From contig NZ_CANLRP010000084.1 in NCBI RefSeq assembly GCF_947493425.1, forward strand, positions 1-36,863: DNA of 36,863 nt. The letters run 5' to 3'. Origin of the DNA: an uncultured Microscilla sp. (GTDB lineage: Bacteria > Bacteroidota > Bacteroidia > Cytophagales > Microscillaceae). The notes below the pieces were generated by a model, which saw nothing but the letters and a program-made list of their open reading frames with translations, did not search any database and had not been told where the DNA came from. The position numbers and the translations under genes are program-made. Positions 8,640 through 16,428 of this stretch are shown here, piece after piece. Within the stretch, counting starts at the first letter, position 1. Every line of letters starts with the position of its first letter.

Positions 8640-9383
8640 ATGGGACGACAAACAGGAGCAGTTACATTTACCGGACGTTTTGGCAATATGGTAGGCTATA
8701 TATCAGATGGCGAAAATTTGGTACGTACCCCTGGCGGACAAACCAAAAGCCAAATTATGAGCAACCCTCGTACCAAGGCAAACGTTGACGAGTTTGGTTT
8801 GCTTCAGGCATCAGTAGGCACTATACGCTTGGGGCTAATGAGAGCTATAGCTAAAACCCGCAACTCAAAACTACAAGGTCAACTGACCAGTAAACTCTCT
8901 ACAATTCGCAACACCTCTACCCAACCCAAGGGAGAGCGTACTGTAGCCGAGGGTACAAACTTTGGTTCCTTGCAAGACTTTCGTATCTCTAAACGTGCGA
9001 TGGCATCTCGTTTTGCTTTGTCTTTTAACGCCAACTGGAACAAAGCCACATCTTCAGCTGAGCTGGCAGTGCTAGACATCAACCCAGCATCCGACGTCTT
9101 CCCTCCTTCTTCAGCTGCCAAGTTTAGTTATTCTTTTATTGCCGCTGAAGTGGACCTAATCGAAAACAGAATCATACAATCAGGTATGGCTGTCCATATC
9201 GACAAACAAGACGTAACAGCAATCACCCCGATTGCAGGGGTAGTAATACAAATTCCACTATCAAACACCGCCAATACACATATCATAGGTGCTCAACTTA
9301 TCGAGTTCTTTGACGACAATGATGCCCCTTTAGGTATTCAAGACAATGCATCAATCATTAGCCTGGCAACTAAAAATGTATAA
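8640..9383 (+). CDS. Conserved-looking protein of unknown function, 247 aa
   Basis: The N-terminus MGRQTGAVTFTGRFGNMVGY ... NLVRTPGG is reminiscent of Bacteroidota proteins of the DUF6266 type (short Gly-rich start with a GkvGnvvgy pattern followed by a vR-P motif); that is recall with modest confidence. There is no signal peptide or membrane segment. The middle is rich in Ser/Thr/Asn/Ala, and the C-terminal half looks beta-rich (VVIQIPL, IIGAQLIEFFDD). Base use is GC-richer and more ordered than the flanking spacers. It has its own strong terminator at 9428, so it is a single-gene unit. It could be structural or a phage-derived tail-like protein; the evidence does not decide. Confidence 0.8.
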   Translation: MGRQTGAVTFTGRFGNMVGYISDGENLVRTPGGQTKSQIMSNPRTKANVDEFGLLQASVGTIRLGLMRAIAKTRNSKLQGQLTSKLSTIRNTSTQPKGERTVAEGTNFGSLQDFRISKRAMASRFALSFNANWNKATSSAELAVLDINPASDVFPPSSAAKFSYSFIAAEVDLIENRIIQSGMAVHIDKQDVTAITPIAGVVIQIPLSNTANTHIIGAQLIEFFDDNDAPLGIQDNASIISLATKNV

Positions 9384-9427
9384 TCAGTAGTCAAAGTTTA
9401 GTAGATTATAGTTCATAATTTTAACGA

Positions 9428-9457
9428 CCGTCTGGAATTACTCCAGGCGGTTTTTTT
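9428..9457 (+). terminator. Rho-independent terminator
   Basis: CCGTCTGGA (9428-9436), a short loop, and TCCAGGCGG (9442-9450) form a stem with one T-G wobble, followed directly by seven T (9451-9457). It is 45 bp after the stop codon of the 8640 gene and isolates that gene from parA. Confidence 0.85.
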
Positions 9458-9519
9458 ATTGTATAGCCCAAACTACTGATAATCAGATGCCAGCCCGTTA
9501 TTCCCCAAATACCCATTTT

Positions 9520-9564
9520 TATATGTATGGTAAATACTATATGTATACTATTGCTTATATGTAT
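9520..9564 (+). promoter_or_regulatory. Three TATATGTAT boxes with 18-bp period before parA
   Basis: The 9-mer TATATGTAT occurs at 9520-9528, 9538-9546 and 9556-9564, exactly 18 bp apart, ending 50 bp before the parA start. The exact string GTAAATACTATATGTATA (9530-9547) recurs at 13044-13061 near the resolvase gene. Ordered short boxes of this kind are typical binding sites of ribbon-helix-helix partition proteins, which use them both as centromere and as operator. Binding by the 10427 product is inferred. Confidence 0.75.
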
Positions 9565-9613
9565 TATACTTATCATATTGCAAGCCTTTTTTGGTAATTT
9601 CTAAAATATAACA

Positions 9614-10387
9614 ATGGCAACAGTAATAAGTGTATGCAATAATAAGGGAGGGGTTGGCAAAACTACCGCAACCCTCAATATAGGCGCGGGGCTGGCGAAA
9701 GTAGGCAAAAAAGTACTTCTAATAGATTGCGATGCACAGTCAAATTTAAGCATGTGTTTTCGGCAAGACGAGGACACCAGCTATAACATTGGTAGGGTGC
9801 TCTTGGGAGAACTTGCTATAAAAGACATTCTCGTAAAAACCGAAAAATACCACCTTCATTTACTGCCAGGTTCACGCGAGCATCGCAAAATAGAGAAACG
9901 CCTGGTAGGAGAAACTGGAGCAGAACGCCGTTTACTCAAAACCTTTAAGAAAGAAAAGCTCAGAGAGAAATATGATTATATTCTCATAGATTGTCCCCCA
10001 GCTTTGGGAAACTTCACCACCAATGCTTTAGTAGCCAGCACCCATTACATAGTTCCTGTAACCCCTGAGTATTTTGGGTACAAAGGTATAAAAGGAGTAC
10101 TTGAGTTTATCAACGAAATCATAGAACATGACCTCAACGATGACCTTGAGTTAATGGGAATCATCATTAACCAGTTCAACGAGAACGTAAGGAACAAAGT
10201 AAGAAAAGGCATTGCCGATAAAATTAGACAAAGTGGGTTGGCAACTTTCAAAACCAACATTAGACAAAATAGCGATCTTGTCAAAGCAGCAACCAATGCA
10301 AAATCTATTTTCGCTCAAAACGAAGACAGCAATGGCGCAAAAGATTATTCTAGCCTGGTGAATGAAATAATCAACCTACGCCAGTAA
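9614..10387 (+). CDS. parA: ParA-family partition ATPase
   Basis: This 257-residue deviant Walker ATPase has the P-loop KGGVGKTT at residues 11-18 with the signature lysine K11, the Walker A' region LLIDCDAQSNLS, and the Walker B region YDYILIDCPP at 120-129. There is no N-terminal HTH domain, so it belongs to the short ParA/Soj type found on plasmids with a small site-binding partner (type Ib) or on chromosomes with ParB. No ParB follows; instead a small basic RHH-like gene follows after 39 bp. Together with the phased boxes upstream this is a complete type-Ib partition cassette: ParA, small adaptor, and centromere array. Confidence 0.95.
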   Translation: MATVISVCNNKGGVGKTTATLNIGAGLAKVGKKVLLIDCDAQSNLSMCFRQDEDTSYNIGRVLLGELAIKDILVKTEKYHLHLLPGSREHRKIEKRLVGETGAERRLLKTFKKEKLREKYDYILIDCPPALGNFTTNALVASTHYIVPVTPEYFGYKGIKGVLEFINEIIEHDLNDDLELMGIIINQFNENVRNKVRKGIADKIRQSGLATFKTNIRQNSDLVKAATNAKSIFAQNEDSNGAKDYSSLVNEIINLRQ

Positions 10388-10426
10388 TTATAAACCAAAC
10401 GTGAATAGTTAAAAACTAAAAATAAC

Positions 10427-10696
10427 ATGGCAAAAAAAAATGATATAAACTTTGACCGACTTGATGATTTAACCCCCATTAAAAAGAAGAAATCGTCCGA
10501 AGGCTTAAAAAAGAAAAAGGTTCGACGCAAGCCCCTCACCCACACATTTAGCGAAGAAACCATCAAACTGATGAAGCGCATGAAATATTGGGACCGTTAT
10601 GACTCCGACTCTCAAGTCATCGAAAAAGCAATTCAAGCCCTTGCTTCAGGCAAAACCTATCAACCTACCCCAGAAGAGGAGCAAGAAGGCAATTAG
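10427..10696 (+). CDS. Small RHH-like partition adaptor (ParB-like, type Ib)
   Basis: This 89-residue protein has a very basic first third (KKKK, KKKKVRRK) and then a segment THTFSEETIKLMKRM plus SDSQVIEKAIQAL, which fits a ribbon-helix-helix fold: a short strand, a helix, then a second helix. The tail is acidic. It lies 39 bp after parA in the same direction. In type-Ib partition systems the second gene encodes such a dimeric site-binding protein that also represses the operon. I infer that it binds the TATATGTAT arrays at 9520-9564 and 12966-13096. Sequence identity to known adaptors is too low to see by eye. Confidence 0.75.
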   Translation: MAKKNDINFDRLDDLTPIKKKKSSEGLKKKKVRRKPLTHTFSEETIKLMKRMKYWDRYDSDSQVIEKAIQALASGKTYQPTPEEEQEGN

Positions 10697-11023
10697 TGAG
10701 TGGCAATGGCTTGCTGGGTTTTGAACTGTATATATTATTTTTTGATGTTTGCTTATAAGATTGTATCCCCACAAGTTATAACTACTACTTTGTGAGTAGG
10801 CCTACAGTCTTGGTTTGCTGGAGAATCTTTTTCTTAATATTCAAGGATAATTTATTTAGGTATAAAAAGCGTCTAAAATTTGCCTATTTAGGAATAAAAA
10901 AAATCCTATAGTAAAAAATGAGTAAATCTATAGATGTGGTTTATCTTTTTGCAATGGTGTATTTTTAAGAAAAGAGCAAATACAAGGATATGACAAGTAA
11001 TATTTTACATTAAAATCTGTATG

Positions 11024-11047
11024 TTTATTCACGAAAGCGTGAATAAA
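11024..11047. repeat. Perfect 10-bp inverted repeat
   Basis: TTTATTCACG (11024-11033) and CGTGAATAAA (11038-11047) with an AAAG loop. In a rolling-circle replicon such a hairpin may be the single- or double-strand origin, but it also resembles a simple operator. There is no T run after it, so it is not a terminator. Confidence 0.6.
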
Positions 11048-11123
11048 GGCTATTATGTGCGATTTAATATATATATTCAAATGTAAGTTTTTTAGTTAAA
11101 ATTAACTGTTATACTTAAAGAGA

Positions 11124-11140
11124 ATACGAATATTTCGTAT
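11124..11140. repeat. 17-bp perfect palindrome
   Basis: ATACGAA and TTCGTAT flank a TAT centre (11124-11140). It probably serves as a protein-binding site; no gene starts close to it. Confidence 0.5.
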
Positions 11141-11460
11141 CAGGAAGCTATTATTATTGCAAACGTTTTTTTTAGTAATTGGCTTTATACAATATTCAAG
11201 GGATGAATTACCCTTATTGTGCTTAGAAAAGTTATATTTATATTCATAGTGGTATATTGGATTATGTGGACCTTACCGTAACGAAATTCTCGTAAACTGT
11301 AACATTATACCAAGTAAGCAAACCAGAAAATTAAACGTCTAAAAACCGATAAAAAACCTTATCATTGTAAAATCATCCAACAGGTGTAAACGAGTGGAGT
11401 CGGTGCTACTCCCTAAACATGTCACCAGATGGTGAAACCCAAAATTTGAGAATCCATCAA

Positions 11461-11577
11461 ATGGCATTTTTAAAAATCTTTGCCTTGGTACTCAGCGTAT
11501 GCAGCAGTGTTATTACTATAGCCAAAAACCTGGTTGGTGATAACCCTAAAAACAAAAAAGCCGACAAGAACAAATAG
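11461..11577 (+). CDS. Possible 38-residue membrane peptide
   Basis: The reading frame starts MAFLKIFALVLSVCSSVITI, a single hydrophobic helix, and ends in a lysine/asparagine-rich hydrophilic tail (NPKNKKADKNK). It is preceded by a leader with two small stems (GGAGT/ACTCC and CACC/GGTG within 11396-11445) and followed 89 bp later by a clear terminator, so a short transcription unit is plausible. Size, topology and setting resemble type I toxins of plasmids, but no antisense RNA was identified. It may equally be a regulatory or structural small protein. Confidence 0.5.
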   Translation: MAFLKIFALVLSVCSSVITIAKNLVGDNPKNKKADKNK

Positions 11578-11666
11578 TTCAAGTCGACTTATATGAAACG
11601 TTCCAAAAGCCTCAGAAGAGACCGCAAAATCAGCTTCTGAAGTTCTGGATTTTTTCCAGCTTTATG

Positions 11667-11696
11667 TAGCTCACGTTTATCGTGGGCTATTTTTTT
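11667..11696 (+). terminator. Rho-independent terminator after the small peptide gene
   Basis: TAGCTCACG (11667-11675), loop TTTAT, CGTGGGCTA (11681-11689; one T-G pair) and seven T (11690-11696). It marks the end of a transcript that contains the 38-residue peptide. Confidence 0.85.
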
Positions 11697-12201
11697 GTGT
11701 TGGGGAAAATAATAGTATTTATTAATCCCCTGTTTTTTTGTGGTTAAACCAAAGGATGTTAACAAAGATTTACCTTTAATGTAAACCTATTTCAACTCCT
11801 AAATGGTACGATTAAAGTTTCAGATATTATGCTAAATTGATTGGGAGTAGATCCATTTCAATTTCTAAATGATCTGATTAATGCTTGTCAAAAGATTTAA
11901 AATTAGGTGATTTTACTTCCGCGAATATAGCAAAATATTTATTTGTAATAAATCTAATACAAGTAACAGATATCAATAATACCGATAATATTAATAATAT
12001 TCTGATAAATATCTGATAAATATCTGTTATGCTTATATTTAGAACATAGTTTATAGATGCTCCCTGTTTCCCAATGGTATTTCCTAAATCAATATATTAT
12101 AAGATGGAACACGATTGAAAAACTTGTAATTGTTGATGATAGCTACCTCCCCAGCAAATTTTTTATAGGAGGAGTCAGTGCTAACAACTACCAGTTAACC
12201 C
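11697..12201. other. AT-rich stretch with direct and nested repeats, possible origin
   Basis: No gene is visible. A 33-bp imperfect direct repeat (25 of 33 identical) lies at 11785-11817 and 11851-11883, 66 bp apart; both contain TTTCAA, CTAAATG and GATTAA. At 11965-12028 AACAGATAT and ATATCTGTT bracket a run of GATAA/AATAT units, with GATAAATATCT twice in a row. The very low GC content and nested repeats are what replication origins or recombination sites look like; the neighbouring resolvase gene makes a res site another option. Confidence 0.5.
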
Positions 12202-12930
12202 CTACATCAAATACCTCACATTGTTCCTGGTAAAAGCCTTGCCCCTGGCGGTCCTCATTCCCAACTCATTCAAATAATCTGCAATTTCCCTGTTATTCAT
12301 CCCTTGCTTTATACACATATCAATAATTAATCTTGCCTTACGTGTTGCTTCGTTGCCAGCTGCCTTATTTTGAATAGCTTGTTTGGCCTTTTCCCTGTGT
12401 TCATCCGTCCATCCCTTCGGGCTACCCAACCTATACTTCCCTTGCTTGTCAGGCTTCATCTCTGTTCTTCCATCTGCACTTGGTTTTACATTGTTAATAT
12501 CCCCCTGTGCAATCCTTCGTTTTTTTTCTGCCAAGGCTAGCTTTGTTCGCTCACTTGTTGCCTCTCGTTCTTTTTGCGCTACAGCCCCTAAAATATGAAT
12601 AGTAAAGTTATCTACCTCTGGCATATCACAACATTGGAACTTCAGCCCCGACTCCATCAACCTTGTCAAAAAACCTAGGTTTCGTGCAAGTCTATCAAGT
12701 TTTGCCACCAGCAAAATATTTCCTTCTTTTTTACATAAAGTCATTGCTTCTTCCAGTACAGGTCTATCGGTCCTTCTCCCCGACTCTATTTCTTCAAACT
12801 CCTTTACCAATGCCCCACCCCTACCCTGTACAAAATCTTTAGCTGCTTTTTTCTGAGCCCCCAATCCCAATCCTGATATACCCTGTTGTCGGGTGCTCAC
12901 CCTATAATATGCTACATACTTAACCTTCAT
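12202..12930 (-). CDS. Serine recombinase (resolvase/invertase family)
   Basis: This 242-residue protein has the N-terminal catalytic domain of small serine recombinases: YYRVS with nucleophile S12 and R10, the AKLDRLARN block (D79, R80, R83), and EREATSERTKLAL with R122 and R128. The C-terminal part ends in a helix-turn-helix (MNNREIADYLNELGMRTARGK). Length fits resolvases and invertases, not large phage integrases. On a plasmid it would resolve multimers; in a chromosome it may invert or excise DNA. Its promoter region, on the minus strand above 12930, carries five TATATGTAT-type boxes also found before parA, so it is probably controlled with the partition genes, or its recombination site overlaps the array. 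Confidence 0.93.
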   Translation of the reverse strand: MKVKYVAYYRVSTRQQGISGLGLGAQKKAAKDFVQGRGGALVKEFEEIESGRRTDRPVLEEAMTLCKKEGNILLVAKLDRLARNLGFLTRLMESGLKFQCCDMPEVDNFTIHILGAVAQKEREATSERTKLALAEKKRRIAQGDINNVKPSADGRTEMKPDKQGKYRLGSPKGWTDEHREKAKQAIQNKAAGNEATRKARLIIDMCIKQGMNNREIADYLNELGMRTARGKAFTRNNVRYLM

Positions 12931-12965
12931 AACATAGTCTATTTAAACTAAATACTATAAATAGC

Positions 12966-13096
12966 ATACATATTATATGTATAGTAAGTATAATATGTAT
13001 TGTAAATATTAAACCTCTTTGAGTGTTATTTCAGGGTATTACTGTAAATACTATATGTATAATAAATATTATATGTGTCATACATATTATATGTAT
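12966..13096. promoter_or_regulatory. Second array of TATATGTAT boxes, by the resolvase gene
   Basis: Boxes TATATGTAT or one-base variants lie at 12974, 12992, 13052, 13070 and 13088; within each cluster the step is exactly 18 bp, as before parA. The 17-bp palindrome ATACATATTATATGTAT occurs twice, at 12966-12982 and 13080-13096. The array begins 36 bp above the resolvase start. It may be a centromere for the partition proteins, an operator of the resolvase gene, a recombination site, or several of these at once. Confidence 0.75.
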
Positions 13097-13744
13097 AGTA
13101 AATATAATACTTAAAATACATAGTCATACAAACATTATCCAACGACAAGCGATTGACTGTGTACAATCACTAAATATTTACCATTGTTTCCCAACATCAA
13201 AAAAGTAAGCTGCTTGCAATGGATCAAGATCAACAATTAGGGACCTTGTCTAGGCAACAACCGTGTGTAACTGATATATAGCTATGTAAAAAACCTCAAA
13301 TACCTATATGAGAGAGTTTACAACCCTTATATATCCCGAAAAAATACAAAAAACACCCAACTTTAGAATGTCCAATTTTACCCTCCAAATCTTAGAATAT
13401 TGCTCCTATAAGCATATCCCGTATCAAATCCGTACCTCACTCGTACATATTCCGTATAGTTCTTTACGTAAAGAATCTCAAACCAACCAGGCATAATGTT
13501 TATCTTGCCTGTTTTGCCTGTCTTGAAACCAATAGATTGTTCTGATATAGAGCAAAAGGAGAGCGATAAAAGGAGAGCAATAGAAAAACCAAAGCCAGTA
13601 ATAATTGTTATTACTGGCCTTGGTCAATGATGTTTTTGCATTGTGATGTCTATCTAAACGTCAAGCGTTTATCCTAAGCGTTTTATGTGGAGCTCCAACC
13701 ACCTATATTTTTTTAGCAAGAGGGGTGAGCACCCGCAGGATCTA
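13097..13744. other. Non-coding stretch between resolvase array and HTH gene
   Basis: No good gene; a 62-codon frame at 13308-13496 has no coding character. It holds a perfect 16-bp palindrome TTCTTTACGTAAAGAA (13460-13475) and a strong hairpin at 13594-13618 listed separately. Confidence 0.5.
13594..13618. repeat. Strong hairpin, 11-bp perfect stem
   Basis: GCCAGTAATAA (13594-13604), TTG loop, TTATTACTGGC (13608-13618). CCAA at 13589-13592 pairs further out with TTGG at 13620-13623. There is no T run; it may act as a bidirectional transcript end, as it lies 127 bp beyond the stop codon of the HTH gene. Confidence 0.6.
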
Positions 13745-14176
13745 TTACTTATTTTTGTCTAGCCTGGCAATAATGTCAGCCAACAACCCCTTAATATCCG
13801 AAACCTCGTTTTTAATATCTTTGTTATCCTTGCCCAATCCCAACAAAAAATCTACTACATTATCTTGAGTCAATGTATCTGGCAATGACTCTTCCGTTTT
13901 TTGCTTTTTGGTCATGCCAAATATATCTACCTCAAGCAACAAAGCAACCCTAATAAGCTTTTGTGTAGGAAAAAAACCAACGCCACGCATATATTTCCCC
14001 AGGCTTGGTGCAGCAATGCCCGTTTTTTCGCTAAGCGTTTCATAAGTTTCTTCGCTTTTATCAAAGGCTTCCTTAATTTTCTCCCTAATCAACTCATAAA
14101 CCTGATCCGCCTGAGTCTCTACCGATTTGTCATGGGCCTCTTGGTTCCCTTCTTCAGACCGTATATTATCCTCCAT
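13745..14176 (-). CDS. HTH regulator, 143 aa
   Basis: Residues about 36-90 form a Cro/C1-like helix-turn-helix: YETLSEKTGIAAPSLGKYM for the two DNA-binding helices, then LIRVALLLEVDIFGM, the standard closing helices of XRE proteins. The N-terminus is acidic and hydrophilic; the C-terminal 45 residues look like a coiled coil (DNKDIKNEVSDIKGLLADI) and may dimerise. It is divergent from the 424-residue membrane protein gene and probably represses it through repeats in the shared 270-bp spacer. Confidence 0.88.
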   Translation of the reverse strand: MEDNIRSEEGNQEAHDKSVETQADQVYELIREKIKEAFDKSEETYETLSEKTGIAAPSLGKYMRGVGFFPTQKLIRVALLLEVDIFGMTKKQKTEESLPDTLTQDNVVDFLLGLGKDNKDIKNEVSDIKGLLADIIARLDKNK

Positions 14177-14270
14177 ATCGAGTAAAATTGATGATATTTG
14201 GTAATATAATATATTTTACGAATACAAAAGTACCATATATTGTACTATCTCTAAAGAAAGAGTCAACCAA

Positions 14271-14396
14271 GATCATATATTATCCTACCTGCCAATTAAC
14301 ACCCCACAACACCTTATTTTATCCACAACACCTTACTTATTTTTCTTTAAAGATCAAATATTATCTTTTTACTTTGTTATTAAATCTTATATTATC
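14271..14396. promoter_or_regulatory. Operator-like repeats in the divergent spacer
   Basis: Three boxes share TATTATC: GATCATATATTATC (14271-14284), GATCAAATATTATC (14352-14365) and AATCTTATATTATC (14383-14396). A second direct repeat, CCACAACACCTTA, occurs at 14304-14316 and 14323-14335. The third box lies inside the predicted promoter of the 14447 gene, which suits repression by the divergent HTH protein. Confidence 0.6.
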
Positions 14397-14404
14397 TATA
14401 ATTG
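14373..14404 (+). promoter_or_regulatory. Bacteroidota-type promoter for the 14447 gene
   Basis: TTTG (14373-14376), a 20-bp spacer and TATAATTG (14397-14404; five of six fixed bases of TAnnTTTG). The expected transcript start would leave a leader of about 35 nt. Confidence 0.5.
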
Positions 14405-14446
14405 TGTATAAACTCAAAATGAGCAGATAAAATAAGGTCTTTTAAT

Positions 14447-15721
14447 ATGGCAGCAAACACCAACCAATATACCAAACAAAAGTCTGAAAAAAAGACAAGG
14501 GAAGCTCAATTTGCTACCCAAATTATCTATGAGGTAAGCATCAACACCCGACTCCAGAAAAAAGTCCAACAAATTCAAAAAAAGTTTAGCCCCAAGCCTA
14601 CCCTACAAGACAAAAAAAGCCTGTATAACTTAGCAGTAGCTTTTGAGTGGGTTTTTGGTCTGTTAGGAGTAGCACTAGGCCTGTACCTCATGTATGCTAT
14701 TTTTCTTGATGCTTTTACCAACCCCATTGCCGCATTTACGGGAGCCCTCCTGTTTCTGGGTGCTTGGGAATATGGCAAACATGTGTTGCTAGCAAGCATC
14801 CTACGCGAAAAATACGTCTATCGACGAACAAATACCTGGTTCCTGCTCCTCAATATCCTGATGATTAGTTGCTCTATGTGGTGGTCAGTCCAAGGCATTC
14901 TCAATTTTAACCAAGAAGTAATTGTTGAAAAGCCCCAAACCATCAGCCTGGCTCAAATCAAAAAACGTCACCAAAACGAAATTGCCAAACTAAACCGAAC
15001 TACTCAGCAAAAACACCAAGCAGCCAAGCAAGAATTCAATACCAAAATCAGAAACATTGAGCAGGCCACCAACAAATACTTGGGCAGCGTCAAATACAAA
15101 GGAAGCATCAATGTACATAACCACGCCAACAGAACCGTAATAACCAACAGTTCAAACCGAATCGCCAACCTTGAAAAAGCCCAAAGAACAACTTTAGAAA
15201 AAATACAAGAACAAAAAACTGAACAGCTGGCTGCAATTCTCGCAACCCAAAAGGCTGAGTTAACCGAAACCCAGCAAAAAAACAAAGAAACCATTGGCAA
15301 GGCTGCTATCAAAAATGAGAATCGTTACTGGAACCTCCTTTGGCTTGCCTTCATTGGAGACATAGCATGTGCTATAGCCGTTTGGTACCGGGTTTTCCAT
15401 TTTTATCGAGGACTGCAAGAAATCCAACAAGCCGAAAAACTTACTGGAGTAAAGGTTATTAGCAATACCCTCACCCCAAAACCATCAATATCCAACCATT
15501 CAAAATCACCTGTGCCCCTGACAAAAAAAGAAAATAAAATCTATAAGCTGTACATGCAGTCAAACCAAAGCCTAACAAAAACCCAAATGAATAAATCAAC
15601 CGGAATCAGCAGAACGATCATAGACAACATGTTCAAAAAAACGGGTATAAAGTACCACCGGGCACAACCAAAAAAAGTGTCCAATTTTCCTAAAGAAAAA
15701 AGTGTCCAAGTTGCCGTTTAA
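14447..15721 (+). CDS. Membrane protein with cytoplasmic coiled coil and C-terminal HTH
   Basis: This 424-residue protein has hydrophobic segments at about 62-87, 93-118, 130-152 and 295-315. Between the third and fourth lies a long, highly charged, Gln/Lys-rich helical region (165-290) that should form a coiled coil. After the last segment the tail 355-405 reads as a helix-turn-helix (KENKIYKLYMQSNQSLTKTQMNKSTGISR is the region; key pattern LTKTQMNKSTGISRTII). So it may hold DNA at the membrane. No known family comes to mind. It is controlled from a divergent promoter shared with an HTH gene and lies before rep in the plasmid-like module; roles in replication anchoring, copy control, mobilisation or exclusion are all open. 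Confidence 0.82.
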   Translation: MAANTNQYTKQKSEKKTREAQFATQIIYEVSINTRLQKKVQQIQKKFSPKPTLQDKKSLYNLAVAFEWVFGLLGVALGLYLMYAIFLDAFTNPIAAFTGALLFLGAWEYGKHVLLASILREKYVYRRTNTWFLLLNILMISCSMWWSVQGILNFNQEVIVEKPQTISLAQIKKRHQNEIAKLNRTTQQKHQAAKQEFNTKIRNIEQATNKYLGSVKYKGSINVHNHANRTVITNSSNRIANLEKAQRTTLEKIQEQKTEQLAAILATQKAELTETQQKNKETIGKAAIKNENRYWNLLWLAFIGDIACAIAVWYRVFHFYRGLQEIQQAEKLTGVKVISNTLTPKPSISNHSKSPVPLTKKENKIYKLYMQSNQSLTKTQMNKSTGISRTIIDNMFKKTGIKYHRAQPKKVSNFPKEKSVQVAV

Positions 15722-15777
15722 AAACTGGACACCAAATAAAATCAAGAAAACGAATCAAAAACCAGTGGAGGAGTTGT

Positions 15778-15933
15778 ATGCAAGACTTACCAACCACCAA
15801 ACAAATTAAAGGGTGGTTTGTGCATAGTAGCAACAACCCTCAAAACTGTAAATCAAAAAGAAAAGAAAGGAGGAACTTTTTCGATGACATGCTCGATATA
15901 AGCAATCAAAATTCTCTATATTGCAAGTTATAA
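15778..15933 (+). CDS. Possible small basic protein, 51 aa, with Shine-Dalgarno
   Basis: A frame of 51 codons starts MQDLPTTKQIKGWFVHSS, five bases after GGAGGAG, a real Shine-Dalgarno that is rare in this window. The middle is very basic (KSKRKERR). It begins 57 bp after the 424-residue gene. A second AAAGGAGG inside it (about 15866) precedes an ATG that opens only five codons. No homolog is recognised; the strong ribosome site is the main support. Confidence 0.4.
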   Translation: MQDLPTTKQIKGWFVHSSNNPQNCKSKRKERRNFFDDMLDISNQNSLYCKL

Positions 15934-16128
15934 GCTCTTTAGAAAGGCAAACAACCTTAAAGAGCCAAGGAATAAACCTTAAATCATTTGTTTCTGCAAT
16001 ACCTTGACTCATTTGGCTACAAGATAAGCAGACTTAAATGATATAGTAAACCTGTCCAGAAGACCTGCTTGTCTTTTAGCAATTAGCAAAAAAGGTGAAA
16101 ATAGAGTAGGAGGGAGGGCAAAAAAAAT

Positions 16129-16180
16129 ACGGAGCATATTTCAATGGGATGGCGACCCTCAATAATACTCCGTTTTTTTC
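16129..16180 (+). terminator. Terminator-like stem with long loop
   Basis: ACGGAG (16129-16134) pairs with CTCCGT (16168-16173) over a 33-nt loop and is followed by T7. An A7 run before the stem mirrors the T run, so it may work on both strands. Confidence 0.5.
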
Positions 16181-16322
16181 TTCATAAATAAAAACATCTT
16201 ATAAGCAAACTTGGCGAGTTTGTTACCCTTTCGGGATTTGATGTTTTAACCCAGCACATTAAAAATGTGCTGTTTAATCAACTTGTAAAGTGTTTGTTGG
16301 CTACAAACCCGAAACAAGTACC

Positions 16323-16352
16323 GCAAAAGAGTCATTACCCTTTTGCTTTTTT
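16323..16352 (+). terminator. Rho-independent terminator or attenuator before rep
   Basis: GCAAAAGAGT (16323-16332), loop CATT, ACCCTTTTGC (16337-16346; one mismatch) and six T. It lies about 460 bp before the rep start, upstream of the tandem repeats, so it ends either the preceding operon or a leader/antisense transcript. Confidence 0.7.
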
Positions 16353-16428
16353 GACTAAGTAAAAAACACGTAAATGGATTCAAAATTTAGTAATGTGTCA
16401 AAAACTAGATTTTAATAGTAATGAGCAG

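Larger units (their letters stand above)
10697..11460. other. AT-rich non-coding stretch with perfect inverted repeats
   Basis: No gene is supported. It contains two perfect inverted repeats listed separately (11024-11047 and 11124-11140) and, at its end, a GGAGT/ACTCC stem (about 11396-11412) and a CACC/GGTG stem just before the small gene at 11461. The position inside a rolling-circle plasmid-like module makes it a possible place for an origin, but I see no decisive nick site. Confidence 0.5.
15934..16428. other. Untranslated region with three hairpins before rep
   Basis: No gene is seen. Stem-loops: ACGGAG/CTCCGT (16129-16134 and 16168-16173) followed by seven T; CAGCACATT/AATGTGCTG (16252-16260 and 16264-16272); and a terminator at 16323-16352. 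Rolling-circle plasmids often control rep with a small antisense RNA and attenuator hairpins in just this place. Confidence 0.5.

Noticed and set aside
10981..11047. TAATATT-like string near a hairpin as a rolling-circle nick site
   Set aside because: The string (TAATATTTTAC) does not match a known nonanucleotide exactly and is not in the hairpin loop; too weak to call.
12966..13096. Array of short repeats as a CRISPR
   Set aside because: Repeats are 9 bp on an 18-bp step with AT-rich similar spacers; there are no 25-40 bp repeats, unique spacers or cas genes.
13023..13208. 61-codon Ile-rich frame
   Set aside because: It is a translation of the TATATGTAT array (repeated I-C-I-V-N-I) and not a natural protein.
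13308..13496. 62-codon frame on the plus strand
   Set aside because: No recognisable features, no ribosome site, and it contains the palindrome at 13460; judged chance.
15806..16012. 68-codon frame on the minus strand
   Set aside because: No family features; the plus strand carries a small frame with a real Shine-Dalgarno and then non-coding hairpins.
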